The notes beneath the pieces are model-generated. The model had not been told where the DNA came from. It saw nothing but the letters and a program-made list of their open reading frames with translations, and did not search any database. Shown here one piece after another: positions 17,242 to 24,745 of a DNA stretch of 41,270 nucleotides. This DNA is from Brevibacillus daliensis. GTDB taxonomy: Bacteria; Bacillota; Bacilli; Brevibacillales; Brevibacillaceae. Made by a program: the position numbers and the translations under genes. Within the stretch, counting starts at the first letter, position 1. Each line of letters begins with the position of its first letter. The stretch spans positions 1-41,270 of the forward strand of contig NZ_JAJISB010000046.1 in the NCBI RefSeq assembly GCF_021245735.1, written 5' to 3'.

Positions 17242-17277
17242 AATCCTGTTATGACAATGATTTGTCATAACAGGATT
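17242..17277. repeat. Perfect 16-bp inverted repeat
   Basis: AATCCTGTTATGACAA (17242-17257) and TTGTCATAACAGGATT (17262-17277) are exact inverted copies around four bases. The right arm contains the first TGTCA of the array that follows. It could be a terminator, or part of the outermost end of the large tnsABC element. There is no gene between 17012 and 17242. Confidence 0.6.
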
Positions 17278-17337
17278 AATAATTTAGTGTCAAATATAAT
17301 TAAAAGCTGGTGTCAAAATTCGTTATAATTGGTGTCA
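17263..17337 (+). repeat. TGTCA repeat array, presumed left end of the large Tn7-like element
   Basis: TGTCA occurs at 17263, 17288, 17311 and 17333. A fifth copy stands at 19851, beyond element 2. If element 2 and one target copy are removed, the spacing becomes 25, 23, 22 and 27 bases. Several copies are preceded by GG or AG and followed by TTATAA-like sequence. Repeats of about 22 bases are the usual form of TnsB binding arrays at Tn7-like ends. All genes from tnsA down to 19989 read toward this array. No matching inverted array was found right of tnsA. Confidence 0.5.
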
Positions 17338-17358
17338 GTATTTATTATAACTCACAAC

Positions 17359-17550
17359 TGTAGCCTTAAAATAAAGTTTGATCAAAAATACCCCACAAAC
17401 CCGTATCTTACGTTAAATTAAAAGAACCCGTTTTGAAAAAAGATTGATCAAAACGATTCTTTCTTTGTGAAGTATTGTACAATTTTTATAAAAAAGTTTG
17501 ATCATTTTCTAACTGCAATCTTCAACATTTGCGCCCTTAATTGAAGATTG
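17359..17550 (+). repeat. Left end C: three TnsB-like sites and two hairpins
   Basis: Site 1 reads AATAAAGTTTGATCAAAAA from 17370. Site 2 is AAAAAAGATTGATCA within a near-perfect hairpin (about 17421-17464; arms CGTTTTGA and TCAAAACG plus outer AAAGAA pairing). Site 3 is AAAAAAGTTTGATCATTTT near 17491. A hairpin with arms CAATCTTCAA (17516-17525) and TTGAAGATTG (17541-17550) holds GCGCCC in its loop. Order and spacing match left ends A and B. Confidence 0.75.
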
Positions 17551-17595
17551 TATGTATGATCAGACTTTATTAGTGTTCAAAAGATAGTACTGCAG

Positions 17596-18300
17596 CTAAC
17601 CTTCTTTTTTTAAAAAAAGAGGAACTAACATGATAGCTCCGATGATTAGATAAACAACTACAAAAACACTATCGAATATTATTGGTTTATTTATTAGTAA
17701 TTGATCTTCACCTTCCATATGCTCAATCACCTTAAACACAGGGGGAAATATCCATAAAATCCATTTGGAAAATGCCATCATTTTAATTATTGGTTTTGAA
17801 GAAAGTGAAACTACGATTATAAATACGGATGAAAGCCATGCGTATTTTTTTGTTGCAAGTTTAGTAGCTGAAAATAGCGTTCCGACTAATATCCCAAATG
17901 CCAAGAAGACAAAGTGGCTGTAAAATGTATAAATATATAACTTGATCGACATAAATCCTTTGAAGCTTCCCGTAATGATCGGGAAAAAGATAGCAAACAA
18001 GAGTAAAGGGATCATCACTATCAGGATAGTTATCCATTTACCAAATAAGTAATTCACTTTTCTTCTAAGATGAGAGATTAATATATGCTTTTCGCTTTCT
18101 TCATCCAATGTAAAAATGGACATCGTAATCCATGTCATGATCAAGTACATTGCAATAGACGTTACTGCATAACTACTGAGGATCGGCACACCTTTATAGG
18201 AATAAAAAATAAATACCCATGCCAAAAAAATAACAACAGGTGGGATAAACTTTAATGATCGAACAAAGCTTATTAATTGATAACGGACAAAAGCTGACAA
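17596..18300 (-). CDS. ABC transporter permease
   Basis: The 234-residue protein has six hydrophobic helices (about 13-30, 38-57, 90-110, 123-145, 153-170 and 208-228), the size and layout of small ABC-2-type permeases. It begins with TTG at 18300, with GAGGT about 7 bases upstream, 4 bases after the ATPase gene. It forms a simple exporter or membrane-protection complex with that ATPase. The substrate is unknown. It is the last cargo gene before left end C, whose site 2 hairpin would stop its transcript. Confidence 0.8.
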   Translation of the reverse strand: MSAFVRYQLISFVRSLKFIPPVVIFLAWVFIFYSYKGVPILSSYAVTSIAMYLIMTWITMSIFTLDEESEKHILISHLRRKVNYLFGKWITILIVMIPLLLFAIFFPIITGSFKGFMSIKLYIYTFYSHFVFLAFGILVGTLFSATKLATKKYAWLSSVFIIVVSLSSKPIIKMMAFSKWILWIFPPVFKVIEHMEGEDQLLINKPIIFDSVFVVVYLIIGAIMLVPLFLKKEG

Positions 18301-18304
18301 CTTA

Positions 18305-19120
18305 CTACCTCTTCTCTGTTAATTCAAATATTGAACATCCCCGTTCAAGCAACATCTTCAAAATCTTATCAGACTCTTTAGCTGAAACAATTATTTCAAC
18401 AGAATCTTCCCCTACAAATTCATGCCTAATACACGGAATATCTGCTACTATATCTCTATTGGGGGTTTTTGCTCTTATAATTCTTACTTTCTCCTTTTTG
18501 ATTGTTGTAGAATCAGAGACAATTCTTCCACTCTCTACAGTTAAAATCCTATCGGCTAATCTTTCAATCAGTAGTGGATCATGTGCGGTAAAAATTATCG
18601 TTTTATCCCTTTGGAGTGAATTTAGCTGACTCAAAAGTTCAATTTTTGCCTTATCATCTAACCCAGTTAGCGGCTCGTCTAATAGTAATAAATCAGGGTT
18701 ATTTAATAATGCCTGTATTATTCCGGCCTTTTGCTTTGTCCCTTTTGAACAATTTTTTAAAGGGGTAGTTAGGAATTCTGTAATTGCAAACAGTTCAGCA
18801 TAATTCTCAATTCTTTTTAGAATTCCTTCATCCAAATTAGAAGACATTTTACCCACTAACATTAAATAATCATGTATTTTGAATCGGATATTTTCGGGAA
18901 AGTGTTCTGGGACATAGCCAATGTTAATTCGAGGTCGCTTCACTTGCCCTTCTGTTTCTGTAAAGATACCACCGATAAGTTTCAACAAGCTACTTTTTCC
19001 TGAACCATTTTTCCCAGTGATCGCCACCTTTTCCCCTTGTGATATACTTATAGAGACTTCATTAATAAGCACTCTTCCATCTATCCTCTTGCAAACTTTA
19101 TTTGCCTCAAATATTTTCAT
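18305..19120 (-). CDS. ABC transporter ATP-binding protein
   Basis: The protein has 271 residues. Walker A is GKNGSGKSS (about 36-44) and Walker B LLLLDEP followed by LTGLDD; the switch histidine is in IIFTAHDPLLIERLADR. The signature motif, usually LSGGQ, is degenerate: CSKGTKQK. Such SxGTxQK forms occur in exporters that act on lantibiotics and other peptides. A tail of about 60 residues after the nucleotide domain is of unknown use. The start ATG at 19120 has AGAGGG 6 bases upstream. It is paired with the following permease gene. Confidence 0.88.
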   Translation of the reverse strand: MKIFEANKVCKRIDGRVLINEVSISISQGEKVAITGKNGSGKSSLLKLIGGIFTETEGQVKRPRINIGYVPEHFPENIRFKIHDYLMLVGKMSSNLDEGILKRIENYAELFAITEFLTTPLKNCSKGTKQKAGIIQALLNNPDLLLLDEPLTGLDDKAKIELLSQLNSLQRDKTIIFTAHDPLLIERLADRILTVESGRIVSDSTTIKKEKVRIIRAKTPNRDIVADIPCIRHEFVGEDSVEIIVSAKESDKILKMLLERGCSIFELTEKR

Positions 19121-19240
19121 GAATACCCTCTTCCATTTTCCTATATTTTACTTACGGAAATTCTCTGGCAAATTAGAGAGCTATTACCCTGAGTTCTGGA
19201 CTCTCAATTTTATTCGAAAACAATTCCAGACTTTTTAAAT

Positions 19241-19778
19241 TCAGGCTCCGTTATCTAAATAACGAACATTCGCATAGCCCTTTATCCTTCTAAAAATAAG
19301 CAAAATGACAGAAATGATAATAAGCAAAATTGAAATTGTTTGCGCCATTCTTAGATGCTCTGTAAGCATTAAGTTATCTGTCCGTAGATCCTCGATAAAA
19401 AAGCGACCGATTGAATACCAAATAACATAAGATAGAAAAAGCTCACCACGCCGCAGATTTACTTTTCCTAATACAAGCAAAATAGCAAATCCTATAAAAT
19501 TCCAGATGGATTCATATAAGAAGGCAGGTTGATAGTAAGTACCATTAATATACATTTGATTAATAATAAAATCGGGCTGAAACAATCGAAAGGTGAATGG
19601 CCCAAAGCATTAAATCTGCAAATAAATCCTTATTTAATCCTCTTCTCTCCGCTTCTCTCATCATTACGATCCAAGAAAGGGCGATGCCAATTCCCATAAT
19701 AATCCCGTACCACCGGACTTCAATAGGGCCAAGAGGATGTTCTTTTTCTTTTGGACATAAAAACACCCCTTTAGACAA
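19241..19778 (-). pseudogene. lgt: Prolipoprotein diacylglyceryl transferase with internal deletion
   Basis: The first part (19778 to about 19590) encodes the Lgt N-terminus: [39 protein letters not shown] and SARFYY. The second part, in another frame (from about 19590), resumes at [20 protein letters not shown] and [12 protein letters not shown] and runs to the C-terminus. About 80 residues between them are missing, including the HGG segment and the RWGNFxNQExxG signature needed for catalysis. The deletion also shifts the frame. Lgt is a housekeeping enzyme that lipidates prelipoproteins, so an intact copy must exist elsewhere; this second copy was carried as cargo of element 2. Confidence 0.85.
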
Positions 19779-19806
19779 TAATATCCAAAGGGGAAAAACG
19801 GCGCAT

Positions 19807-19844
19807 CTTTTTTATAAACGGTGTGACTTTATTTAAAATCTACA
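19807..19844 (+). repeat. Right end of element 2
   Basis: CTTTATT (19827-19833), 8 bases, ACA (19842-19844). A second site, CTTTTTT, lies exactly 20 bases inward (19807), matching the 20-base spacing of the right end at 2046-2103. The inner text TTTATAAACGGTG is shared with the right end of element 1. Confidence 0.8.
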
Positions 19845-19988
19845 ACAACATGTCAGGTGATAATAAACTCTGAAACCATTTTTGTTGGTTTTATTGAGTT
19901 TGCCACGGCACATGATAAACACAAAAAAAAGAAAGTGTGGAACTGCTAAAAACCCTCATGAAAAGAAAGTGAGAAACCGCAATAATTT

Positions 19989-21104
19989 TTAGTATACCTC
20001 TATCAAATGGGTATATTCCCAAATACGCCCTTCCTCTTCGTTTATTCCATAATCCACTGGTTCGCTTACATCATTATAAAGTTTAAAACCACAATTAGTG
20101 CAAATTGCCTTACCCGATTTAAAGCAATGCTCTCCTTTATTAAGTTCATGTGGAGCGGAATAATTTATATCTGGATAAAGAAAAAGAGTGTCGTAGCTAC
20201 ATACAAAACAAGTTTTGTTGGATTTATTCTGAATATCATAAAATTGCCTTATTAAATCTTCTTCATAAAATCGTTTTAGAAGATTGCCGACTGGTTTTTG
20301 ATAAAGTGCTAATCCAACTGCTTTATAAAACGCAATTGCTTTATGATCTATTATCTTCTCTTCTGATATATTAATTAGTTCTTCAATTGGATCAATATCG
20401 GCATAATCGTTATCATATCTCCAATATTCTACTAATTCTTCACCATCCCAAAGCTCTTCACATTTATAAAGTAAATCTTGAACTAGCGGAAGAATCATTC
20501 TTACAATAAATTGATCCAGTTTCCTGTAGGGTAAAAAATATGCTCCTTGATGTATCAATTTGTTCCTTAGTATATTAATTTCTTCTATTGCGTCCTTATG
20601 CTTAATTATTATGTCTTTAAAGGAGCTCCTTGGTAATGCAAAAATTCTATTTACAGAAGCTTTGTATTCAACTGTCCTTTTAGTAAACTTTATTGTATCA
20701 ATATCTTTTCCCTCACGTAGATACTGAAGTAATTCAGTTTCTGTTACAGTACCTGTTACAGTACTCTTTCGTAACTTGTTAGCTAAATTATCACTATGAA
20801 ATCTTAGCGCATCCTTCATTAATAATTCTATGAAATGGTGAAAGTGTATTATAGTTTGCAGGTAATTCCCATGATATTCGCTAACTTCACATAATTGCTT
20901 TTCTTGCGATTCTGTGAAGTTATTTAAATTGTAATTAAAACTGTGAAGTGTATTATAGGTATTAAAAAAACCTTTTAACGCTAGAGTTAACGATGTTAAC
21001 GCTGAAGGCGTAATATTTTTACAAGAATAATATTCATCGGGAAACACTTTTATTTCATACCCACCATCGGAATATCCTTTCACTGGAAGGCTCAATTGCA
21101 ACAC
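19989..21104 (-). CDS. HEPN-like protein with C-terminal zinc ribbon
   Basis: The protein has about 371 residues. The middle is helical and carries RNKLIHQG (R180, H185), the R-x4-H form of the HEPN RNase motif, with the usual polar Asn after Arg. The C-terminus has two CxxC knuckles, C299/C302 (CFVC) and C335/C338 (CTNC), likely one zinc ribbon. I do not recognise the full-length family. HEPN proteins often cut RNA in toxin-antitoxin and phage-defence systems, and this gene closes a run of defence genes. The start is uncertain: GTG at 21104 overlaps the GGAG ribosome site, so TTG at 21095 is more likely. No partner antitoxin is obvious, unless it is the preceding gene. Confidence 0.6.
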   Translation of the reverse strand: MLQLSLPVKGYSDGGYEIKVFPDEYYSCKNITPSALTSLTLALKGFFNTYNTLHSFNYNLNNFTESQEKQLCEVSEYHGNYLQTIIHFHHFIELLMKDALRFHSDNLANKLRKSTVTGTVTETELLQYLREGKDIDTIKFTKRTVEYKASVNRIFALPRSSFKDIIIKHKDAIEEINILRNKLIHQGAYFLPYRKLDQFIVRMILPLVQDLLYKCEELWDGEELVEYWRYDNDYADIDPIEELINISEEKIIDHKAIAFYKAVGLALYQKPVGNLLKRFYEEDLIRQFYDIQNKSNKTCFVCSYDTLFLYPDINYSAPHELNKGEHCFKSGKAICTNCGFKLYNDVSEPVDYGINEEEGRIWEYTHLIEVY

Positions 21105-21233
21105 TCCTCACATACATCATAAAAAAAACACAATAATTTTACAGATTTGCAAATGAAAACATAAGGTTAGCGAGAAAAGGGCAATTTAAGAAAAAAACGG
21201 ACATGGCATAGTATACCAATGAACTCACAGTGC

Positions 21234-21869
21234 TTACCCAAAAAAAGACTTTTCAATTTTAGACTTAATTAGAGCTTCATTTAATAAATCGAAGCGAAAA
21301 TTCCGCATCTTGTTATTTTTGTTCCGCAACTCATCAAGCATTTGTTGAAGCGAGCGACCTCCCCTGTCCCTTGAAATAATCGTGTTGATTGCTTTAATTT
21401 GCCTAGGGAGTGGCTCACGTTTGTAATATCTCTCAATTTCGTCCTTAATTTTTTGCAGTACACCACCAGGAGCCTGTCCCCAACATATAACTATCAGGTT
21501 AATAGCATTAAACAGTTGCTTTGCAGCTGGATGCCATGTATCATTGAATCCTGCATTTCTATTGGTGCCTTCGCTTATTTCCGCTCCTGTAGTTTCGGAT
21601 GCTAGTGGGTCAAAAAGTTTTAATTTGGGATGATGAATTAATTCAAGAAAATGATTTGCTGCATAGGTACCGCATAAAAAGGTTCCTGCAACATCACCAT
21701 TTTTCGCTCTATAAGAGAAGCAATAATAGCTATCAGTAAGTAAGTCCTTAGTACAACTTCGACGTTCTTGCCCATTTAACAATCGAACATGAGCAATGGG
21801 TTTGATATCATATTCCTGAACCAGCTTCTCTCTGACCTCTGATGATCTACATAGAAATATCCCAAACAC
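21234..21869 (-). CDS. Unknown protein downstream of qatD
   Basis: This 211-residue soluble protein starts at GTG 21869 with AGGG about 7 bases upstream. I do not recognise it. Visible features are a central GTFLCGTYAANHFLELI and a basic C-terminal helix region rich in Arg, Lys and Asn (about 165-205). It lies 33 bases after qatD in the same direction, so it is probably read from the qat transcript, and 129 bases separate it from the HEPN-like gene. It could be an accessory Qat component, an independent defence gene or a regulator. It has no membrane segment or signal peptide. Confidence 0.6.
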   Translation of the reverse strand: MFGIFLCRSSEVREKLVQEYDIKPIAHVRLLNGQERRSCTKDLLTDSYYCFSYRAKNGDVAGTFLCGTYAANHFLELIHHPKLKLFDPLASETTGAEISEGTNRNAGFNDTWHPAAKQLFNAINLIVICWGQAPGGVLQKIKDEIERYYKREPLPRQIKAINTIISRDRGGRSLQQMLDELRNKNNKMRNFRFDLLNEALIKSKIEKSFFG

Positions 21870-21902
21870 CTCATTTCCCTATATTCCTATACTTACAATA
21901 AA

Positions 21903-22652
21903 TCAGATTCCTTTACTATACTGTTTGATTGGGAGCAAAATCTTGTTGAAGTTCTTTTTTATTTGCAACTCAACATCTTCATAAGAACAATTCCAAAGCG
22001 AACTCAAGTATTTCAGAACTATCGATATATCTTGAGATGTAATAATCTTACCTTCAATTTTGACAAACGGTCCGTCAGTTTCAGTTAATAGTCTGTCTTG
22101 CGGGATCTTTTCAATAATTTTACATCCATTTGACGATTGAATCATTGCAGGATTAATCGAGAAGTAATGACCTGCTTCAATAATTTCTTTTAGTAAGGAC
22201 AATGAACCACTATACCAATGAAAAACAGCTCCCTTTATTGAAAACTCTTCTAGCATTTGCAGAACTGTAGATTCAGCCCTCCTTGAATGCAGCGTAATAA
22301 ATCGAGGTCTATCACTGATATGACTTAACACATGACTGAAACTTTGGATTTGTTTTGTTTTTGTAGTAATACCTTCTCGTGAGAAGTCTAGTCCTATCTC
22401 GCCAATGTATGATGTCGTTTTCGCAAAATCAATGAATCTTTTCATTTCAGTGGGCGTATGTTTATTTGCATAAAGTGGGTGTAAGCCTAGGGCCACTCGA
22501 ATATATTTGAAATTTTTGAGATGAGAATACCCCAATTCAAAGTGACTCGGTAAATTTGTAACTGCGATAGTTGAAATACCCCTGTTTTCATTTTCATTTG
22601 CTACCACATAGGGATTTTTGTACAAATCTATGTGACAATGAACATCTATCAT
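21903..22652 (-). CDS. qatD: QatD, TatD-family metal hydrolase of the Qat defence system
   Basis: The 249-residue TatD-type TIM-barrel protein carries the metal ligands of the family: HCH at 5-7, E85 in GEIGLDFSREG, a His in TLHSRRAE, a His in FHWYSG, and Asp in LTETDGPF. TatD proteins are Mg-dependent DNases or hydrolases. In the four-gene QatABCD anti-phage system the TatD-like protein is the last component, as here. The start lies 14 bases after the qatC stop. All metal ligands look intact, so it is probably active. Confidence 0.88.
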   Translation of the reverse strand: MIDVHCHIDLYKNPYVVANENENRGISTIAVTNLPSHFELGYSHLKNFKYIRVALGLHPLYANKHTPTEMKRFIDFAKTTSYIGEIGLDFSREGITTKTKQIQSFSHVLSHISDRPRFITLHSRRAESTVLQMLEEFSIKGAVFHWYSGSLSLLKEIIEAGHYFSINPAMIQSSNGCKIIEKIPQDRLLTETDGPFVKIEGKIITSQDISIVLKYLSSLWNCSYEDVELQIKKNFNKILLPIKQYSKGI

Positions 22653-22666
22653 TTTATTTCACATCC

Positions 22667-24010
22667 TTACGTAAGACCAATCAATCGTTTAATACCAGTC
22701 GTTCCTTTGTCATTAATAAGTTCCTTAACCTCGGTCATCGCTCGAAAAACAAGGTTTGAATATTCCTCAATTTCTTCGATAGACACGCCACTTGAAAGCA
22801 ATAATCTTTTGATTTCCTCAATATTATAGTTATGCCCCAGAAATGCCAACACAGCCCTAAAATCATTAACAGAGGCTTTGTTGCTCGTCAAATCAATTTC
22901 ATCACTACAAATATCAATCCCATAATTTTCAGTGTCTGCATTAATGACATGTAATGATGCTCTTCTAAAGATACAGGGAACGCATCTCCCACAACCTTTT
23001 GCATCTCTTCGAATCCAACTGGATTTATGTCCACTTTTTCCACAGGACACTGAATCAGGAATAGCATTTTGTAATACTTGTTGATTTTTGCACTGGCTAA
23101 TTACCTCTCCTTTTGTTTTCATACCTAACGGATTTAATATTGGATTAGATATCCCGACACTTTGTAGAATATGACTAAGCATTCTCAGATAATTCGGATG
23201 AGCAGTTCTCGTGCTACAAGTTCCTCTTCGAGACGGTGTAAGAGGTATATTTAAAGCGATTGTCCCATTCTCCGGTATTAATAATGGTATATCCTCGCCA
23301 ATACTCGCTGCTGCGTAGATGCCTATGGCGAGAAATAAAATGGAACGGCTTCTGAAAGTTGTTTCCTTACCTGAGGGGTTCTGACCTACCCTAACTTGTA
23401 AGGAATCGATTCTATTAGAGTATTGTTGCTGCAAATGTTTGAAAAGATTGCTTTGATCTGTCTTAGGTCCACTTACTTGCCCATCATAATGACCGACCAA
23501 TAAAATACTTCCCTGTGTATTACTTTCCAAACAGTCAACAGCACCAACTAATGAATCTAATCCACCCGAGAATAAGCAAACCAAGTCTGCTTGCACACGT
23601 GGCAAGACTCGCCTTGGAGGACGTCTTCTTTCAGTTGGTCTATGTAAAGGTAAAGTATTAAGATAAAACTCAATATTCCAAATGTCTCCAGTCAAAAATG
23701 ACATGCACTTATCCAAATTTTCTTTTACAGTTTGCCACCTCGGCAACTCATAAACAGGAATTTTAATCTTAATACTACGAGTCCATTTATCATCTGTTGT
23801 CTTTCTTCTAACAAATTTATCTGTGGCATAGAACACAGAAGCCATAAACAAGAAATCTAAGACAGTAAAGTTTGGAATCCCGCATCTTTGGTATACTGTT
23901 TTAAAATCAAAATCGAGATTACAGATTTCCTCAGTATCAGTATTATGAATAGATACTTTCGCTAGTTCGAGTTTGGTTTTCTCCACCGCACTTACCGTTA
24001 CGTTTATCAT
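22667..24010 (-). CDS. qatC: QatC, QueC-like PP-loop protein of the Qat system
   Basis: I start this protein at ATG 24010 (447 residues), because GGAGG lies 6 bases upstream and the qatB stop is 2 bases before; a longer frame from 24085 merely overlaps qatB. It shows a PP-loop ATP-binding motif, FSGGLDS (about 147-153), and a QueC-like zinc site with C323, C340, C343 and C346 (CGKSG...GCGRCVPC). QueC makes the nucleobase preQ0. In Qat the QueC-like protein is instead part of a defence complex and may modify a protein or nucleic acid. An N-terminal extension of about 140 residues, absent from QueC, is present. Confidence 0.88.
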   Translation of the reverse strand: MINVTVSAVEKTKLELAKVSIHNTDTEEICNLDFDFKTVYQRCGIPNFTVLDFLFMASVFYATDKFVRRKTTDDKWTRSIKIKIPVYELPRWQTVKENLDKCMSFLTGDIWNIEFYLNTLPLHRPTERRRPPRRVLPRVQADLVCLFSGGLDSLVGAVDCLESNTQGSILLVGHYDGQVSGPKTDQSNLFKHLQQQYSNRIDSLQVRVGQNPSGKETTFRSRSILFLAIGIYAAASIGEDIPLLIPENGTIALNIPLTPSRRGTCSTRTAHPNYLRMLSHILQSVGISNPILNPLGMKTKGEVISQCKNQQVLQNAIPDSVSCGKSGHKSSWIRRDAKGCGRCVPCIFRRASLHVINADTENYGIDICSDEIDLTSNKASVNDFRAVLAFLGHNYNIEEIKRLLLSSGVSIEEIEEYSNLVFRAMTEVKELINDKGTTGIKRLIGLT

Positions 24011-24012
24011 GC

Positions 24013-24738
24013 CTAACCTCCGAACACTTCTAGTGTTTTTTCTAACACTTGAACACAAATTGTTTCGCCTTCTTGTCCATTCCAATCGACCTGTGTAATG
24101 TCTCTGTCAAGGGCTAAAACTGTTATTTCGGATTTAATATAATCCAATATATCATTGAGAAAGGCATCAGCTTGAGAATTACCAACTTTAGAAGCCAATC
24201 TTTCGTAAAAGGACCGACAAAATTGTTGATAAACATAGTAACCAAAAAACCTTTCCAACATCTCGGTAAGGTTGTCAGGTTGAGCACACCCCTCTAATAT
24301 TTGACCAATACCATCGATCCCTTCAGCCTCACTGAATACCTCATCCATAAGTTGAGAAAGGGCATTTCTAGCATCTACTTGATCAATAGTACTTGCATCT
24401 TCTCCGAAATAGTCAATAAGTGAAAGTACAATATCAGATGTGGTCTTACCTTTTAAATACTCTAGTCCCGTTTGCTTCAATGCTTCGTAGAGACCAACAC
24501 GGTTAACTAATGAAAGAAAAGAACCTAAGTTTCTCGCTACGGCCTGTGCGCTTTTAGCACCCATGCCGCCGTTTCTTGCCACACCTTGTGACCCACCATT
24601 AGCACGAATAAACTGTCCCACTAATTGCTTGGAGTTATCAAAGCCTGGGCGACCTTCTTTAGCCAACCTCGAGACTTTCCCCTTCAAATCTCCCCATTGA
24701 GGAGTTGAAGGTGCATCATAACCTTTAGATGTGCCCAT
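24013..24738 (-). CDS. qatB: QatB, small core protein of the Qat system
   Basis: I place the start at ATG 24738 (241 residues). There it begins MGTSKGYDAPSTPQWGDLKG, the Gly/Ser/Pro-rich opening typical of QatB as I recall it, and AGAGGT stands about 9 bases upstream. It is mainly helical. A Gly/Arg-rich stretch (about 30-55; QFIRANGGSQGVARNGG) stands out. No enzymatic motif is visible. In the QatABCD system this component is of unknown biochemical role and may be the substrate or scaffold for the QueC-like enzyme. It is 7 bases downstream of the qatA stop and 2 bases upstream of qatC. Confidence 0.85.
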   Translation of the reverse strand: MGTSKGYDAPSTPQWGDLKGKVSRLAKEGRPGFDNSKQLVGQFIRANGGSQGVARNGGMGAKSAQAVARNLGSFLSLVNRVGLYEALKQTGLEYLKGKTTSDIVLSLIDYFGEDASTIDQVDARNALSQLMDEVFSEAEGIDGIGQILEGCAQPDNLTEMLERFFGYYVYQQFCRSFYERLASKVGNSQADAFLNDILDYIKSEITVLALDRDITQVDWNGQEGETICVQVLEKTLEVFGG

Positions 24739-24745
24739 CCAGTCT

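Larger units (their letters stand above)
17359..19844 (+). mobile_element. Transposase-less Tn7-type element 2
   Basis: The left terminus is TGT (17359) with AATAAAG after 8 bases. The right terminus is CTTTATT, 8 bases, ACA (19842-19844). The flanks ACAAC (17354-17358) and ACAAC (19845-19849) are an exact 5-bp target duplication. The element is 2486 bases long and carries an ABC permease, its ATPase and a deleted lgt gene, all reading toward the left end. It has no transposase. It is inserted into the TGTCA array, so it is younger than the large element at that site. Confidence 0.88.

Noticed and set aside
17263-17337. TGTCA repeats as a CRISPR array
   Set aside because: The repeats are 5-8 bases with 22-27 base steps, without long identical repeats or unique spacers, and there are no cas genes nearby.
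24013-24085. Longer qatC start overlapping qatB
   Set aside because: A strong GGAGG with correct spacing marks ATG 24010, and the extra 25 residues are the qatB frame-shifted shadow.
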